Assembly: GCF_020102855.1 (NCBI RefSeq)
Contig: NZ_JADHZD010000011.1
Span: forward strand, 62,001 to 126,000
Length of the DNA stretch: 64,000 nt
DNA from: Nocardioides lacusdianchii
GTDB lineage: Bacteria > Actinomycetota > Actinomycetes > Propionibacteriales > Nocardioidaceae
Direction of reading: 5' to 3'
Shown one piece after another: positions 44,560 through 54,154 of the stretch. Positions within the stretch are counted from its first letter, which is position 1. The number at the start of each line of letters is the position of its first letter. Both the position numbers and the translations under genes were made by a program. The notes below the pieces were generated by a model that did not search any database, had not been told where the DNA came from, and was given only the letters and a program-made list of their open reading frames with translations.

Positions 44560-44797
44560 CATGTCCGGTCCCCCCTAGGGGTGTACGTTTGGCGCGTCGG
44601 ACAGTTTGCCCGCTCGCGGTGACACGCTCACCACCGTGGGTCGACCTTCGGCAGTCCCAACTGGGGACGCTCCTTTTCAAGAAGGCGGCGAGGAGCGTCA
44701 CGCGCGGAACATGTGTGCCCTCCCTACGCAGCCCCCCGGGGGGCCGCATCTGGGGAGGGCTGGACACACCTCTCGGCGACCTGGTCGCTCGTCGCTC
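44560..44797. other. ~240-bp gap with a strong cruciform
   Basis: No gene supported. GTGTG-CCCTCCC (from 44713) and GGGAGGG...CACAC (to 44769) enclose GCCCCCCGGGGGGC (44731-44744), a perfect palindrome, so a long stem can form. It may end transcription of the leftward gene at 44798. Confidence 0.55.
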
Positions 44798-45091
44798 TCA
44801 GGGGCGCGGGTTGTCCCGACGCCACGGCTTGGTGTCGCGCCGCGCACCCATCCCGGCGGCGCACTTGCGGCACACCTCACGCACCTCGTCGGCGTCCCGT
44901 CCCGTGGCGGGCTGTGCGTCGACCCACTGCACGTGCGAGAACCGGTACAGCCGCGCCCTGCCGATCTGCACGCCGCAGACGGTCTGGTTGGTGCCACGCA
45001 CCCACGCGTGCACGAGACCGGCCGGCGCACGGAACCCGTCCGGGTCCACCCAGCTGTCCGACGCTGCGACGGCTGCGTCCTTCGGTGCCAT
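44798..45091 (-). CDS. Small hypothetical protein (97 residues)
   Basis: MAPKDAAVAASDSWVDPDGF start, then VHAWVRGTNQTVCGVQIGRARLYRF and EVCRKCAAGMGARRDTK. The Cys pair CRKC, plus the single Cys further up, could bind a metal. I recall similar small proteins in related actinobacteria but no function. The frame continues upstream with no better start. Confidence 0.65.
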   Translation of the reverse strand: MAPKDAAVAASDSWVDPDGFRAPAGLVHAWVRGTNQTVCGVQIGRARLYRFSHVQWVDAQPATGRDADEVREVCRKCAAGMGARRDTKPWRRDNPRP

Positions 45092-45259
45092 GACCCCCGG
45101 TAACCACCACCCGGCCCTGCCATACCCGCCATACCCGGCCCTGCGCACCCACAGGGACCTCGTGCATGTCCGGGCCGTTCGGCCCTGTACGCCGCTGCGG
45201 CCGCGGAGCACCGTGGAGGGCAGGCCGGGAGGACCGGCCGGCCACACAGAGGGGTCGTC

Positions 45260-45451
45260 ATGGACGAGCACCACGAAGCCGAGGAGCCCGCCGAGATGTC
45301 CAGCGCCGTGCGCTCACGGTTCTGGGCGGGACTGAACCACGCGTCCGACCACGGGGCGGACGGACAGGAGCCCGACGTCGGCGAGGCGCAGCCGGGCGGG
45401 GCCGGCCCCACGGCACAGGAGTCCTTCGCATCTCAGGACCAAGGGCCCTGA
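45260..45451 (+). CDS. Small acidic hypothetical protein (63 residues)
   Basis: MDEHHEAEEPAEMSSAVRSR start with AGAGGGG six bases before the ATG. Acidic, with a Gly/Gln-rich tail. No family recognised. The 170-bp gap before it contains no supported gene. Confidence 0.5.
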   Translation: MDEHHEAEEPAEMSSAVRSRFWAGLNHASDHGADGQEPDVGEAQPGGAGPTAQESFASQDQGP

Positions 45452-45659
45452 CCAGCCGACAGCGTGGCGCCTAGCGTCAGTGGTGCGCGCCGGACAGCCG
45501 GGGGACCAGATGACGCGCGACGGGTCCGGGTCGCCGTGCTCACGCAGTGCGTACGACCCCGACCCACCACCGGGGGCCTTGCGACCGACGCTGGCAAGGC
45601 CCCCGGTTCCTCGCGGCAGCGGGCGCATCCCGAGCCGGTCCCGGGGTACGGGTGCAGGC

Positions 45660-45812
45660 ATGGACGACGACCGCGAGATGCCCACGACCAACCAGCCCCT
45701 CAACGCACCCGGCCCGCGCCCCAAGGTCACCCCGCTGCTCGCCGTGCTCGGCGTCGTGCTGCTGGTCGCGCTGATCTTCAGCGTGATCTCGCTGCTGCGC
45801 TACAACACCTGA
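45660..45812 (+). CDS. Small single-pass membrane protein (50 residues)
   Basis: MDDDREMPTTNQPLNAPGPR followed by a membrane helix, VTPLLAVLGVVLLVALIFSV, and a short basic end. Too small for a family call; length and charge follow the pattern of small actinobacterial membrane proteins. The 208-bp gap before it holds no supported gene. Confidence 0.55.
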   Translation: MDDDREMPTTNQPLNAPGPRPKVTPLLAVLGVVLLVALIFSVISLLRYNT

Positions 45813-45837
45813 GCCCGGGCATCCCGGGCCGCGCGGG

Positions 45838-47979
45838 TCACGGCTGTCGGAGCCGTACGGCCAGCAGCGCGACGTCGTCCTCGGGCGTGCCGTCCACCAT
45901 GCCGTCGAGCAGACGGTCGCAGAGGTCCTCGACGTCGGCAGCGCCGGGCGCAGTGGTGCGTACGAGGTCGATGAGCTCGTCGATGCCCTCGTCGACGTCG
46001 CGCCCGCGTCGCTCGACGAGGCCGTCGGTGTAGAGGATGAGCGTGGCGCCGGGCTCGACGAAGGCCACCTGCTCCGCGCGGCGGGTCTCCGGGTCGAGCC
46101 CGAGCAGCAGGTCGTTGTCGTCCACGTCGGCGAGACGGGTGACGTCCCCGCCCGGCGTCAGCAGCAGCGCCGGCGGGTGTCCTGCGTGCGCCCAGCGCAG
46201 CACGACCTCCTCGCCGGCGTCGGCCCCGGCGCGGGGATGGCGCTCGAAGCGTGCGACCACTGCGGTGGCGGTCGTCTCCATCTGGAGCGACTGCATCACC
46301 GTGTCGACCCCCGACAGCACGGCGGCCGGCGCGTAGCCGCTGTGCACGGCCAGCCCGCGCAGCAGGCCGCGCAGCTGCCCCATGGCGGCCGCGGCCTCCA
46401 CGTCGTGCCCCACCACGTCGCCGACGACGACCACGACGTCGTGCCCGCCGGGGCCACGGCTCTGCTGGAGGAACGCGTCGTACCAGTCGCCGCCGATGCG
46501 CGCCACGTCGCCCGCGGGGGCGTAGCGGGTGACGATCTCGAGGTGCTCGGGCCGGGGCGGATCGGTGAGCATGCTGCGCTGGAGGGTCTCGGAGACCTCG
46601 CGCTGCGAGGCGTACAGCCGTGCGTTGTCGAGGGCGAGGGCCGCGCGGGACCCGATGTCCTCGAGCAGGGACTGGTCAGCGGTCGAGAAGGCCCGCCGGT
46701 CGTGGCCGCGGAAGAGGCTCACCACGGCGACTGTGCGACCGCGGGCGCGCAGCGGCACGATCATCGCGCTGGAGGGCGCCAGCTCGTGCAGGCGCTCGCG
46801 GGCCGGACCGGGGGACAGCACGGTGGCGATCCGGTCGGTCGCGTCCGAGGTGAGGAGGACCGATGCCATGTTGCGTACGGCGTGGGCCAGGAAGGACCCG
46901 TCGGTCAGCGCACCGAGGCGCAGCGAGGCGTACTCGCGCAGCGTCCCGGTCAGGGTCTCGTCGGTGTGGGCCCAGGTGACGTCGCGCAGGCCCCGGCGCC
47001 AGTCGCTGGCCTGCGGGTCCTCCACCAGCGTCACCAGGCACCAGTCGCCGAGCTCGGGGACCAGCAGGGTCGCGAGCCGGCTGACGCCCTCGGTCGGGTC
47101 GAGCGTGTCGCCGAGGTCCTCGGAGACCGATGCGAGCAGCGCGAGGCGGTGCGCGGACCGGTCCAGCGCGTCCTGCGTGGCACGACGCGCGGAGATGTCG
47201 TGGAAGTAGACGGCGAGCCCCTCCGGCGAGGGCCAGGCGCGGACCTCGTACCACCCGTCCAGGGGGGCCGGGTAGTGCGCCTCGAACGACACCGGACCAC
47301 CGGTGGCGAGGGCCTCGCGGTAGTGGGTCTCGAACGTGCTCCCCACCGCCGCGGGGAAGGCCTCCCAGATGCTCTCGCCCAGCAGGCGGGCCCGGCCCTG
47401 GCCGAGCAGCCGCTCGGCCTCGGAGTTGACGTAGGTGAAGCGCCACTCGTGGTCGAGCTGGTAGAACGCCGACGACATCGACTCCAGGACCCGGCCGACC
47501 CGGGCCTCGCCGTCGTGCACCGAAGTCGTGTCATAGGCAGCGCCCACGAGGCGTACGGCCCGGCCCGTGGTGTCGTCCGCCAGGGCACGGCCCCGCGCCT
47601 CGATCCACCGGAGCTCACCGGTCGGCAGGACGACGCGGTACTCGGCCTCGTAGTCACCGCACGTGGCGATCGCCCGCTCCAGGGCGTCGCTGACGCGCCG
47701 CAGGTCGTCGGGGTGCACGCACCGGTTGAAGGACTCGATGGTGCCGCCGAAGGACTCCTCGTCGAGCCCGAACAGCTCGAGCAGCCGACCGTCCCACCTC
47801 AGCCGGTCGTGGACGAGGTCCCAGACGAACGCGCCGACACCTGCGGCGTCCACCGCCAACCGCCACGCGATGCGGTCGCTCTCGGCGTCGAGCGTGGTCG
47901 CCGAGCGTGGCGGCGGGACCCGCGGGGCGGACTCGTCGCGCGCGTGCTCGTCCGCGCTCGTCGGACCGCTGTGGGACAC
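45838..47979 (-). CDS. PAS-PAS-GAF-SpoIIE (PP2C-type) protein phosphatase
   Basis: 713 residues. PAS 1 (about 32-150) with the FVWDLVHDRLRWDGRLLELF start and YRVVLPTGELRWIEARG end; PAS 2 (about 155-270) from VLESMSSAFYQLDHEW; GAF (about 290-450); PP2C_SIG (about 480-710) with IGGDWYDAFLQ, VVVGDVVGHDVEAAAAMGQ, and the VLYTDGLVERRG Asp-Gly region. It should dephosphorylate an anti-sigma-factor antagonist in response to a signal sensed by PAS/GAF. Single gene; GTG start. Confidence 0.92.
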   Translation of the reverse strand: MSHSGPTSADEHARDESAPRVPPPRSATTLDAESDRIAWRLAVDAAGVGAFVWDLVHDRLRWDGRLLELFGLDEESFGGTIESFNRCVHPDDLRRVSDALERAIATCGDYEAEYRVVLPTGELRWIEARGRALADDTTGRAVRLVGAAYDTTSVHDGEARVGRVLESMSSAFYQLDHEWRFTYVNSEAERLLGQGRARLLGESIWEAFPAAVGSTFETHYREALATGGPVSFEAHYPAPLDGWYEVRAWPSPEGLAVYFHDISARRATQDALDRSAHRLALLASVSEDLGDTLDPTEGVSRLATLLVPELGDWCLVTLVEDPQASDWRRGLRDVTWAHTDETLTGTLREYASLRLGALTDGSFLAHAVRNMASVLLTSDATDRIATVLSPGPARERLHELAPSSAMIVPLRARGRTVAVVSLFRGHDRRAFSTADQSLLEDIGSRAALALDNARLYASQREVSETLQRSMLTDPPRPEHLEIVTRYAPAGDVARIGGDWYDAFLQQSRGPGGHDVVVVVGDVVGHDVEAAAAMGQLRGLLRGLAVHSGYAPAAVLSGVDTVMQSLQMETTATAVVARFERHPRAGADAGEEVVLRWAHAGHPPALLLTPGGDVTRLADVDDNDLLLGLDPETRRAEQVAFVEPGATLILYTDGLVERRGRDVDEGIDELIDLVRTTAPGAADVEDLCDRLLDGMVDGTPEDDVALLAVRLRQP

Positions 47980-48069
47980 CGAGGCCTACCTTCATGCCAG
48001 ATCCGGGCAACCCGCCGTCTCGAGGCACCGGCTACAGGGTGTCACACCGGCGGGCACCGCCATGGCGTT

Positions 48070-48660
48070 TCAGGCGTGACGCGGGCGCGCGGCCGGCGGC
48101 AGGTCGTCCTCGGGGGCGACGGGCGCCGACAGCGGGTCCGCGGGGAGCTGCTCCACCTGCTCGCGGCACCACACGGAGACCTCGCGCGTGCCCGACAGCA
48201 CCGCGGCACGGAAGTCTGCCCACGGCTCCCACGCGGTCTCGCCGACCTCGGTCGGGTCGGGGTCGACCGGCCCCGGTGCGAGCGCGACGTAGACCGGGCA
48301 CATCTCGTTCTCCACGACCCCGTCCTGCTCGGCGCGGTAGCGGAACCGCGGCAGGACCAGGCGCAGGTCGGTGAGGTGGGTGCCCAGCTCCTGCTCGACC
48401 CGTCGGCGCACGGCCTCGGCGAGCGGCTCCCCGGGTGCCGGGTGCCCGCAGCAGCTGTTGGTCCAGACGCCGGGGAAGGTGCGCTTGTCGTCGGCACGAC
48501 GGGTGAGCAGGACGTTGCCCGCCCCGTCGAAGAGGTAGCACGAGAAGGCGAGGTGCAGCGGCGTCCCGGCGTGGTGGACGCCGAGCTTGTCGGCGGTGCC
48601 GACGGCGTGGCCCTCCTCGTCGAGGAGCACCACCTGCTCGGGGGCGGCGAGGTGGGTCAT
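48070..48660 (-). CDS. idi: Isopentenyl-diphosphate delta-isomerase (type 1)
   Basis: Interconverts IPP and DMAPP. A 196-residue Nudix-fold protein with TNSCCGHPAPGE (catalytic Cys), FRYRAEQDGVVENEMCPVY with the catalytic Glu, and the LLTRRADDKRTFPGVW metal-site region. A proline/alanine-rich tail follows residue ~175. Last gene of the operon; it supplies DMAPP for the isoprenoid chain. ATG 48660 overlaps the oxidoreductase stop by 4 nt. Confidence 0.96.
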   Translation of the reverse strand: MTHLAAPEQVVLLDEEGHAVGTADKLGVHHAGTPLHLAFSCYLFDGAGNVLLTRRADDKRTFPGVWTNSCCGHPAPGEPLAEAVRRRVEQELGTHLTDLRLVLPRFRYRAEQDGVVENEMCPVYVALAPGPVDPDPTEVGETAWEPWADFRAAVLSGTREVSVWCREQVEQLPADPLSAPVAPEDDLPPAARPRHA

Positions 48661-49694
48661 GAGGTCCTTCCGACAGGTCGGGCGAGCTGGTTGACGGCGG
48701 TGGAGAACAGCCAGGGGGCGCGGGCCGCCGCCGGGACGAGGTGGCGGCGCACCGTCGGCTGCCCGGTGGCGCGCAGGAGGAGGTGGGTGAGCGCCTCGTG
48801 GCGCAGGCCGAGCCGGCGGGCGACGGACGCGTAGTGCTGGGGGCGTCCGGCGGCCAGGCACTCCACCGCGGCCCGGGCCTGGCCCAGCCCGAGCGCGAGC
48901 CCCTCCCCGGTGAGGGCGTCGACGTAGCCCGCGGCGTCGCCGACCAGCAGGACCCGGCCGCGCACGCGGGAGCTGGCCCGCTGGCGCAGCGGTCCGGCGC
49001 CCATCACGGTCGTGCGCGGACCGGTGAGGCGCTGCTCGAGCACCGGGAAGTCGGCGAGCAGGTCCTCGAAGCGGGAGCCGGCGTCGGCGAGAACGGCGAC
49101 GCCGACCAGGTCGTCGCCGACGGGGGTCACGTAGGCCTCGGCACGCCGCGACCAGTGCACCTCGACGTACGACGACCACGGCGCCTGCCGGACGTGGCAG
49201 CGCAGCCCGAAGCGGCGCCGGCCCGAGTGAGGCACCTCGAGCCCCACCAGCCGGCGCACGGGGGAGTGCAGCCCGTCGGCCGCGACCAGGTAGCGCGCCC
49301 GGCGTCCCTCGACGACGAGGTGGTCACCCCGGTCGTCGACGGTGCGGACCGGGGTGGGGTCGACCTCGATCCCGGCGGCCTCCACCTGCTCGGACAGCGC
49401 GGCGTGGAGCACCGTGCGGCGTACGCCTCGACCCGGGCCGGCGGCGAAGGCGGCGCGGACCTCCTTGCCCACCCGGTCGTCGAGGTAGTGGATGCCGGCC
49501 AGGTCGCGACCGTGCGGGTGGACGCCCAGGTCGGCGAGCTCGGCGACGGCGCCGGGCATGAGGCCCTCGCCGCACGCCTTGTCGACCGGGCCGCCGCGCG
49601 GCTCGTGCACCAGGACCGACAGCCCGGCCCGGTGGGCGTGCAGCGCCGTGGCGAGGCCGACGGGCCCGCCGCCGGCGACGACGAGGTCATGCAC
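48657..49694 (-). CDS. FAD-dependent oxidoreductase of the type III PKS group
   Basis: 345 residues. GGGPVGLATALHAHRAGLSV is the FAD loop, YLVAADGLHSPVRRLVG and [21 protein letters not shown] are the GD and DG motifs of the GGR/aromatic hydroxylase superfamily; DKACGEGLMPGAV resembles geranylgeranyl reductases. It could hydroxylate or reduce the polyketide or a prenyl chain. GTG start, 8-nt overlap with the methyltransferase gene. Confidence 0.85.
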   Translation of the reverse strand: MHDLVVAGGGPVGLATALHAHRAGLSVLVHEPRGGPVDKACGEGLMPGAVAELADLGVHPHGRDLAGIHYLDDRVGKEVRAAFAAGPGRGVRRTVLHAALSEQVEAAGIEVDPTPVRTVDDRGDHLVVEGRRARYLVAADGLHSPVRRLVGLEVPHSGRRRFGLRCHVRQAPWSSYVEVHWSRRAEAYVTPVGDDLVGVAVLADAGSRFEDLLADFPVLEQRLTGPRTTVMGAGPLRQRASSRVRGRVLLVGDAAGYVDALTGEGLALGLGQARAAVECLAAGRPQHYASVARRLGLRHEALTHLLLRATGQPTVRRHLVPAAARAPWLFSTAVNQLARPVGRTS

Positions 49695-50229
49695 CGGCGG
49701 CCTCCGTGGTCCGGGGCAGGGTCGCCAGCGCGCGGTCCTCGACCCGGATCCGGACCGCGAGCAGGCCGGCGTTGAGGACGGTGAAGACCAGCGCGGTGAT
49801 CCAGGCGGCGTGCACGAGCGGCAGGGCGATGCCCTCGACCACGACCGCGACGTAGTTGGGGTGGCGCATGAGCCGGTAGGGGCCGCCCGTCACCGGCGGC
49901 AGTCCCGGCACGATGATGACGCGGGTGTTCCACCGCCGCCCGAGGGTGCTGATGCACCACCAGCGCAGGGCCTGCGAGGCGACGACGAGGGCGAGCATCG
50001 ACCACGCCAGGACGGACGGGACGTCCGGGCGCCGGACCCATGCCTCGACGAGGGCGCCGACGAGCAGGCCGGTGTGCAGCACGACCATGAAGGGGAAGTG
50101 GCCCTGGCCGCTCTCGACTCCGCCGCGCTCCTTGCTCCACGCGGCGTTGCGCACCGACACCACCAGCTCGGCCACGCGCTCGAGGCCGACGAGGGCGACG
50201 AGGACGGTGAAGGCCAGCAGCGTGGTCAC
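49687..50229 (-). CDS. Isoprenylcysteine carboxyl methyltransferase-type membrane enzyme
   Basis: 180 residues with about four to five membrane segments. [41 protein letters not shown] is the ICMT core with the SAM-binding RHPNY. Known type III PKS partners of this fold (BpsB of Bacillus) O-methylate alkylpyrones. Adjacent to the PKS by a 4-nt overlap; same role is likely here. Confidence 0.88.
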   Translation of the reverse strand: MTTLLAFTVLVALVGLERVAELVVSVRNAAWSKERGGVESGQGHFPFMVVLHTGLLVGALVEAWVRRPDVPSVLAWSMLALVVASQALRWWCISTLGRRWNTRVIIVPGLPPVTGGPYRLMRHPNYVAVVVEGIALPLVHAAWITALVFTVLNAGLLAVRIRVEDRALATLPRTTEAAGA

Positions 50230-51284
50230 GACGTCGCCCTCAGCAGCACGAGCTCGGAGCAGAAGCCCGGGCCCATGGCCAGGAGCACGCCGTGGGTGCC
50301 GGGGGCGGGCGGGCGCTCGCGCAGCGTGTCCTCCAGGACCTGGAGCACCGAGACCGAGGAGAGGTTGCCGACCTTGGCCAGCGACTCCCAGGTGAGCCGC
50401 ACCGCGTCGCGGGGGACCTCCAGCGCCGACTCGAGCGCCTCGATGACCTTGGGGCCGCCGGGGTGGCACACCCACCACCCGATGTCGGCGCGGGTGAGCC
50501 CGTGGGAGTCGAGGAACGCGTCGACGTCGCCGCGCAGGTAGCGCTCCACGAGGTGCGGCACCTCGGCGTCCAGGACGATCCGCAGGCCGCTGGCGGCGAC
50601 GTCGAAGCCCATGGTGCGCTCGCTGTCGGGGTAGAGGCGGCTCCGGGAGTCGAGGACCTCGACCGGACCGCCGGGCCGACCCTCGCTGCCGACGGCGACG
50701 ACCGCGGCGGCACCGTCACCGAAGAGCCCGCTGGCCACCAGGTTGGGCACCGACACGTCGTCGCGCTGGAGGGTGAGCGAGCACAGCTCGACGGCGACGA
50801 GCACGGCGGTGTGGCCGGGGTGGCCGAGCAGGTAGTCGTGCACCCGGGCGATGCCGGCCGCGCCAGCCACGCAGCCCAGCCCCACCAGCGGCATCCGGCG
50901 TACGTCCTCGCGCAGCCCCACCTGGGCGGCGATGCGCGCGTCGAGCGAGGGGACCGCCAGGCCCGTGACGGTCGCGGTCACGACCAGGTCGACGTCGGAG
51001 GGCGTCAGGTCGGCGGCCTTGAGCGCGTCGACGAGGGCGCGCGAGCCCAGCTCCACGGCGTGCTCGATGAACTGGTCGTTGGCGTGCCCGAAGTCCTCGA
51101 GCCGGGCGTAGTCCTCCAGCGGCAGCACCGTGTGGCGTCGCTCCACGCCGGCGTTGCGGTGGAAGCGCCGCAGCAGGGCGTGGTCGAGGCTGCGCTGGGA
51201 GATCACCTGGGCGAAGGCCTCGGTGATCTCGGCCTGGGGATGGGAGTGCGCCGGCAGCGCACCTCGGACGGAGAGGATCCTCAT
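50226..51284 (-). CDS. Type III polyketide synthase
   Basis: 352 residues, chalcone-synthase fold. The catalytic triad is Cys138 ([10 protein letters not shown]), His274 ([10 protein letters not shown]) and Asn307 (KVGNLSSVS). [18 protein letters not shown] and the FCSELVLL closing strand are normal for bacterial alkylpyrone/alkylresorcinol synthases. It should join malonyl units to an acyl starter; chain length and product cannot be read. Confidence 0.95.
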   Translation of the reverse strand: MRILSVRGALPAHSHPQAEITEAFAQVISQRSLDHALLRRFHRNAGVERRHTVLPLEDYARLEDFGHANDQFIEHAVELGSRALVDALKAADLTPSDVDLVVTATVTGLAVPSLDARIAAQVGLREDVRRMPLVGLGCVAGAAGIARVHDYLLGHPGHTAVLVAVELCSLTLQRDDVSVPNLVASGLFGDGAAAVVAVGSEGRPGGPVEVLDSRSRLYPDSERTMGFDVAASGLRIVLDAEVPHLVERYLRGDVDAFLDSHGLTRADIGWWVCHPGGPKVIEALESALEVPRDAVRLTWESLAKVGNLSSVSVLQVLEDTLRERPPAPGTHGVLLAMGPGFCSELVLLRATS

Positions 51285-51285
51285 G

Positions 51286-52494
51286 TCAGCTACCTCGATG
51301 TGATCGGGACGGGGGCGGGTCGGACGGGAGGGACGGACGGGCGAGGGCGCCGAGCAGGCCGCCTGCCAGGCGGGGGCCGATCCGGCCGTCGCCGAGGCCG
51401 AGCTCGACGAGCGTGTCGAACGCGTGGCGGTCGCGGCCGGCCGCGCGGATGCCGGCGTCGACGATCCGGGGGGACTGCGCGAGGCGCGAGGCCAGCCAGG
51501 TGTGGCGCAGGTGGGTGCCCAGCATCTCGCGGACCACGGTGCGGTGCCGCTCGCCGGCGTCGTCGCCACGGCCGAGGGCCACGGCGCGTGCGGCGGTGCG
51601 CCCGGCGGCGATGCCGGTGGCGACGGCGTAGTAGATGCCCTCGCCGGTCATCGGGTTGACCAGGCCGGCCGCGTCGCCGACCAGCAGCACGCGACCGTCG
51701 GGCTGCTCCCAGCGCCAGGAGCTGAGGGGCAGGTGGTGCCCGCGCCAGTCGGTGCCGGTGCTCGCCATGCCGGGCAGGAGCTCCTCGAGCTGCTCGAGCA
51801 GCAGGCGCCGGCTCGGCGGGCTCCCCTCGCCGCGGCCCCGCGGCAGCAGCTCGCCGTAGCCGACGTTGGCGAGGCCGTCGCCGCGGTCGAACGCCCAGGC
51901 GTACGACGGCTGGGTGCGCTCGCCGTAGCGGATCACCTGACGCCCGGCCAGGTGCGGGGGAGTCGGCGCGTAGCCGCGGATCGCGAGCGCGCGCTGGTCG
52001 CGTCTCCGTCCGAGCAGCGCGGTGCGCACGAGCGAGTGGGCCCCGTCGGCGCCGACGACCACGCGCGCGGCGAAGCGCTCGGAGACCACCGCCCGCCCGG
52101 GCTCGGTCGTGACGGATGTGACCCGGTGGCGGCGCAGGACCGCACCGGCGGCCACGGCCTTCTCGACCAGGCGGGCGTCGAGCACCCGGCGCGGCACGAC
52201 GTAGGCCTCGCGGCGCATCGGCCCCGCGACGCGTACGTCGCCGCGGGACAGCTCCAGGTCGCGCAGCGGCGCCCAGCCGTCCACCACGTCGGCGGCGCCG
52301 ACCTCGGCGAGCCGGTCGATGGCGTGCGGGGCGATCCCGTCGCCGCACGACTTGTCGCGCGGGAAGTCACTCCGGTCGAGCAGCAGCACCCGCAGGGTCG
52401 GGTCGGCGGTGAGCGCGCCGAGGGCGGCCGACGACCCGGCCGGGCCCGCGCCCACCACGACGAGGTCCCACTGCTCCACGCCCGGGGCGCTCAT
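51286..52494 (-). CDS. Geranylgeranyl reductase-family FAD enzyme
   Basis: 402 residues. [17 protein letters not shown] (FAD), [17 protein letters not shown] (the family Cys-Gly-Asp signature), [18 protein letters not shown], and [20 protein letters not shown]. Such enzymes saturate isoprenoid chains. Alone or with the second FAD enzyme it may reduce a prenyl chain added by the UbiA protein. ATG 52494 overlaps the UbiA stop. Confidence 0.9.
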   Translation of the reverse strand: MSAPGVEQWDLVVVGAGPAGSSAALGALTADPTLRVLLLDRSDFPRDKSCGDGIAPHAIDRLAEVGAADVVDGWAPLRDLELSRGDVRVAGPMRREAYVVPRRVLDARLVEKAVAAGAVLRRHRVTSVTTEPGRAVVSERFAARVVVGADGAHSLVRTALLGRRRDQRALAIRGYAPTPPHLAGRQVIRYGERTQPSYAWAFDRGDGLANVGYGELLPRGRGEGSPPSRRLLLEQLEELLPGMASTGTDWRGHHLPLSSWRWEQPDGRVLLVGDAAGLVNPMTGEGIYYAVATGIAAGRTAARAVALGRGDDAGERHRTVVREMLGTHLRHTWLASRLAQSPRIVDAGIRAAGRDRHAFDTLVELGLGDGRIGPRLAGGLLGALARPSLPSDPPPSRSHRGS

Positions 52495-53315
52495 CGGGCC
52501 ACCACGAGCAGGGTCGCGTCGACCAGCGCGATGGCGATGGCGGCGAGGAAGGGAGCGCGACGGGGGCCGGTGACGACCACGACGGCCAGCGCGAGCACGA
52601 GCGCCGCCGTCGCCACGGTCACGGCGGTCGGGGGTGCCGCGCCGACGAGGGCGACGAGGGAGGCGGTGACGAGGACGACGGCTGCCACGGGGGCGATGCG
52701 GGCGCGCCCGAGGCGGTGCGGCAGGCCGCGTACGCCCGTGGCCGCGTCGTCGTCGAGGTCGGGCAGGACGTTGAGGAGGTGGGCGCCCACGCCGAGCAGG
52801 GCAGCCGCCAGCGGCCACCACCACGGCGGCAGCTCACCGTCGGCCAGGGACACGACCGCGGTGAGGCCGCCGAACGAGAGGGCGTACGGCGCCCAGGACC
52901 ACGCCGTCGCCTTGAGCCCGAGGTTGTAGGCCCAGGCCGACGCCACGCAGCCGAGGTGCACCAGCCCTGCTGCGGTGCCGAGCGCCATCGACAGCAGCAC
53001 GCACACCACGACGGCGGCGGCGCAGGCGGCGCGGACGCCGCGCACGGACACCTCCCCGGTCGCCATCGGCTTGTCGGTGCGTCCCGCGGCAAGGTCGCGC
53101 GGGAGGTCGATCAGGTCGTTGCTCCAGCCGATCGACAGCTGCCCGGCGAGCACGGCCGCGACCACGAGCGCGGACCGGGATGCATCCAGTCCCTGGGCCA
53201 CGCAGAGGAGTCCGGCCAGGACGGTCACGGCCACTGCCGGGCCGGCGTGTGCGGCGCCCAGGACGCCGAGGGCCGCGCGCGAGCCGCGGCGCGCGGGTGC
53301 GGTGGCGGCGCTCAT
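52491..53315 (-). CDS. UbiA-family prenyltransferase
   Basis: 274 residues, about nine membrane segments. First Asp-rich motif NDLIDLPRD, second DLDDDAATG, both in the right places. It transfers a prenyl diphosphate to an acceptor. Two readings: prenylation of the type III PKS product (its downstream genes suggest it), or lycopene elongation to a C50 carotenoid (CrtEb-type; its upstream genes suggest it). Sequence alone does not decide. Confidence 0.88.
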   Translation of the reverse strand: MSAATAPARRGSRAALGVLGAAHAGPAVAVTVLAGLLCVAQGLDASRSALVVAAVLAGQLSIGWSNDLIDLPRDLAAGRTDKPMATGEVSVRGVRAACAAAVVVCVLLSMALGTAAGLVHLGCVASAWAYNLGLKATAWSWAPYALSFGGLTAVVSLADGELPPWWWPLAAALLGVGAHLLNVLPDLDDDAATGVRGLPHRLGRARIAPVAAVVLVTASLVALVGAAPPTAVTVATAALVLALAVVVVTGPRRAPFLAAIAIALVDATLLVVAR

Positions 53316-54154
53316 GTGCCCACCCTTGCTCGCCGCGCCAACGACGTCGGTGCCAGCGTCGAGGCCAGGCCCAGCGCGAGCGCGGCGACCAGCCAGCCGG
53401 CCAGCACGTCAGCGACGTAGTGCTCGCCGGTGTAGACGAGCACCGCCGCCATCGTCACGGCGTAGGCGAGCAACGCCCCGCGTGCCCACCGTGACACCGA
53501 GGGCCAGAGGAAGAGGGCGACGAGCAGCGCAGCCCCGGCGTGCAGCGACGGCATCGCCGCCACCGGGTTGCTGCCGTCCTGCCCGAGCTGGGTGAGGCGA
53601 CCGACCACGTCGAGGTGGAGGTAGTCCCACCCGACGTGGGAGATGCGCTCCACCGGTCCGATGTCGCCGCTCTCGGAGGCGAGCCACGGCGGTGCGGCGG
53701 GGTAGGCGACGTAGATCGCGATCCCGAGGAACGACATGGACAGCACGGCCACCAGCCACGAGGTGAATCGCTCGCGCAGCCGGAACCAGACGAGGGTCGT
53801 CAGCAGCGGGATGGTGACGAAGTGGGTGACGTAGACCAGCGCCGCGATGGCGTCGTACCACTGCGGGGAGCCGGCGAGCAGCCGCTCCTGGAGCCACACG
53901 GTGGGCACGGCACCGAACAGGCGCTCGTCGGCCACCGCGGGACCCGAGACGTGCAGCGGCGCGCCCACCCGGTTGGTCGTGGCCCCGTCACCGGTCTCGA
54001 GCGGCGCGCTGACCCACCCGGCGACGGCGTAGGCGAGGAGGATCGCGCTCAGCGGCGACCACGAGATGAGGAACTGCGCGATCGGGCCGTGGCGCGAGTC
54101 GTCGCCGGACGTCTCGGCCCGCTCCCCGGTCCGCGCCTGCGCCTCGGTGCTCAC
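53312..54154 (-). CDS. PAP2-superfamily membrane phosphatase or transferase
   Basis: 280 residues with about six membrane segments. AMPSLHAGAALLVALF is the C2 motif with its His, YTGEHYVADVLAGWLVA the C3 motif; the C1 motif is not obvious, as in the inositolphosphotransferase-like PAP2_3 group. It may act on prenyl or lipid phosphates. GTG 54154 overlaps the acyltransferase stop. Confidence 0.87.
   Translation of the reverse strand: MSTEAQARTGERAETSGDDSRHGPIAQFLISWSPLSAILLAYAVAGWVSAPLETGDGATTNRVGAPLHVSGPAVADERLFGAVPTVWLQERLLAGSPQWYDAIAALVYVTHFVTIPLLTTLVWFRLRERFTSWLVAVLSMSFLGIAIYVAYPAAPPWLASESGDIGPVERISHVGWDYLHLDVVGRLTQLGQDGSNPVAAMPSLHAGAALLVALFLWPSVSRWARGALLAYAVTMAAVLVYTGEHYVADVLAGWLVAALALGLASTLAPTSLARRARVGT

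Noticed and set aside
46177-48834. 885-codon plus-strand frame over the SpoIIE phosphatase and idi
   Set aside because: Arg/Gly/Val-rich antisense of two well-supported genes.
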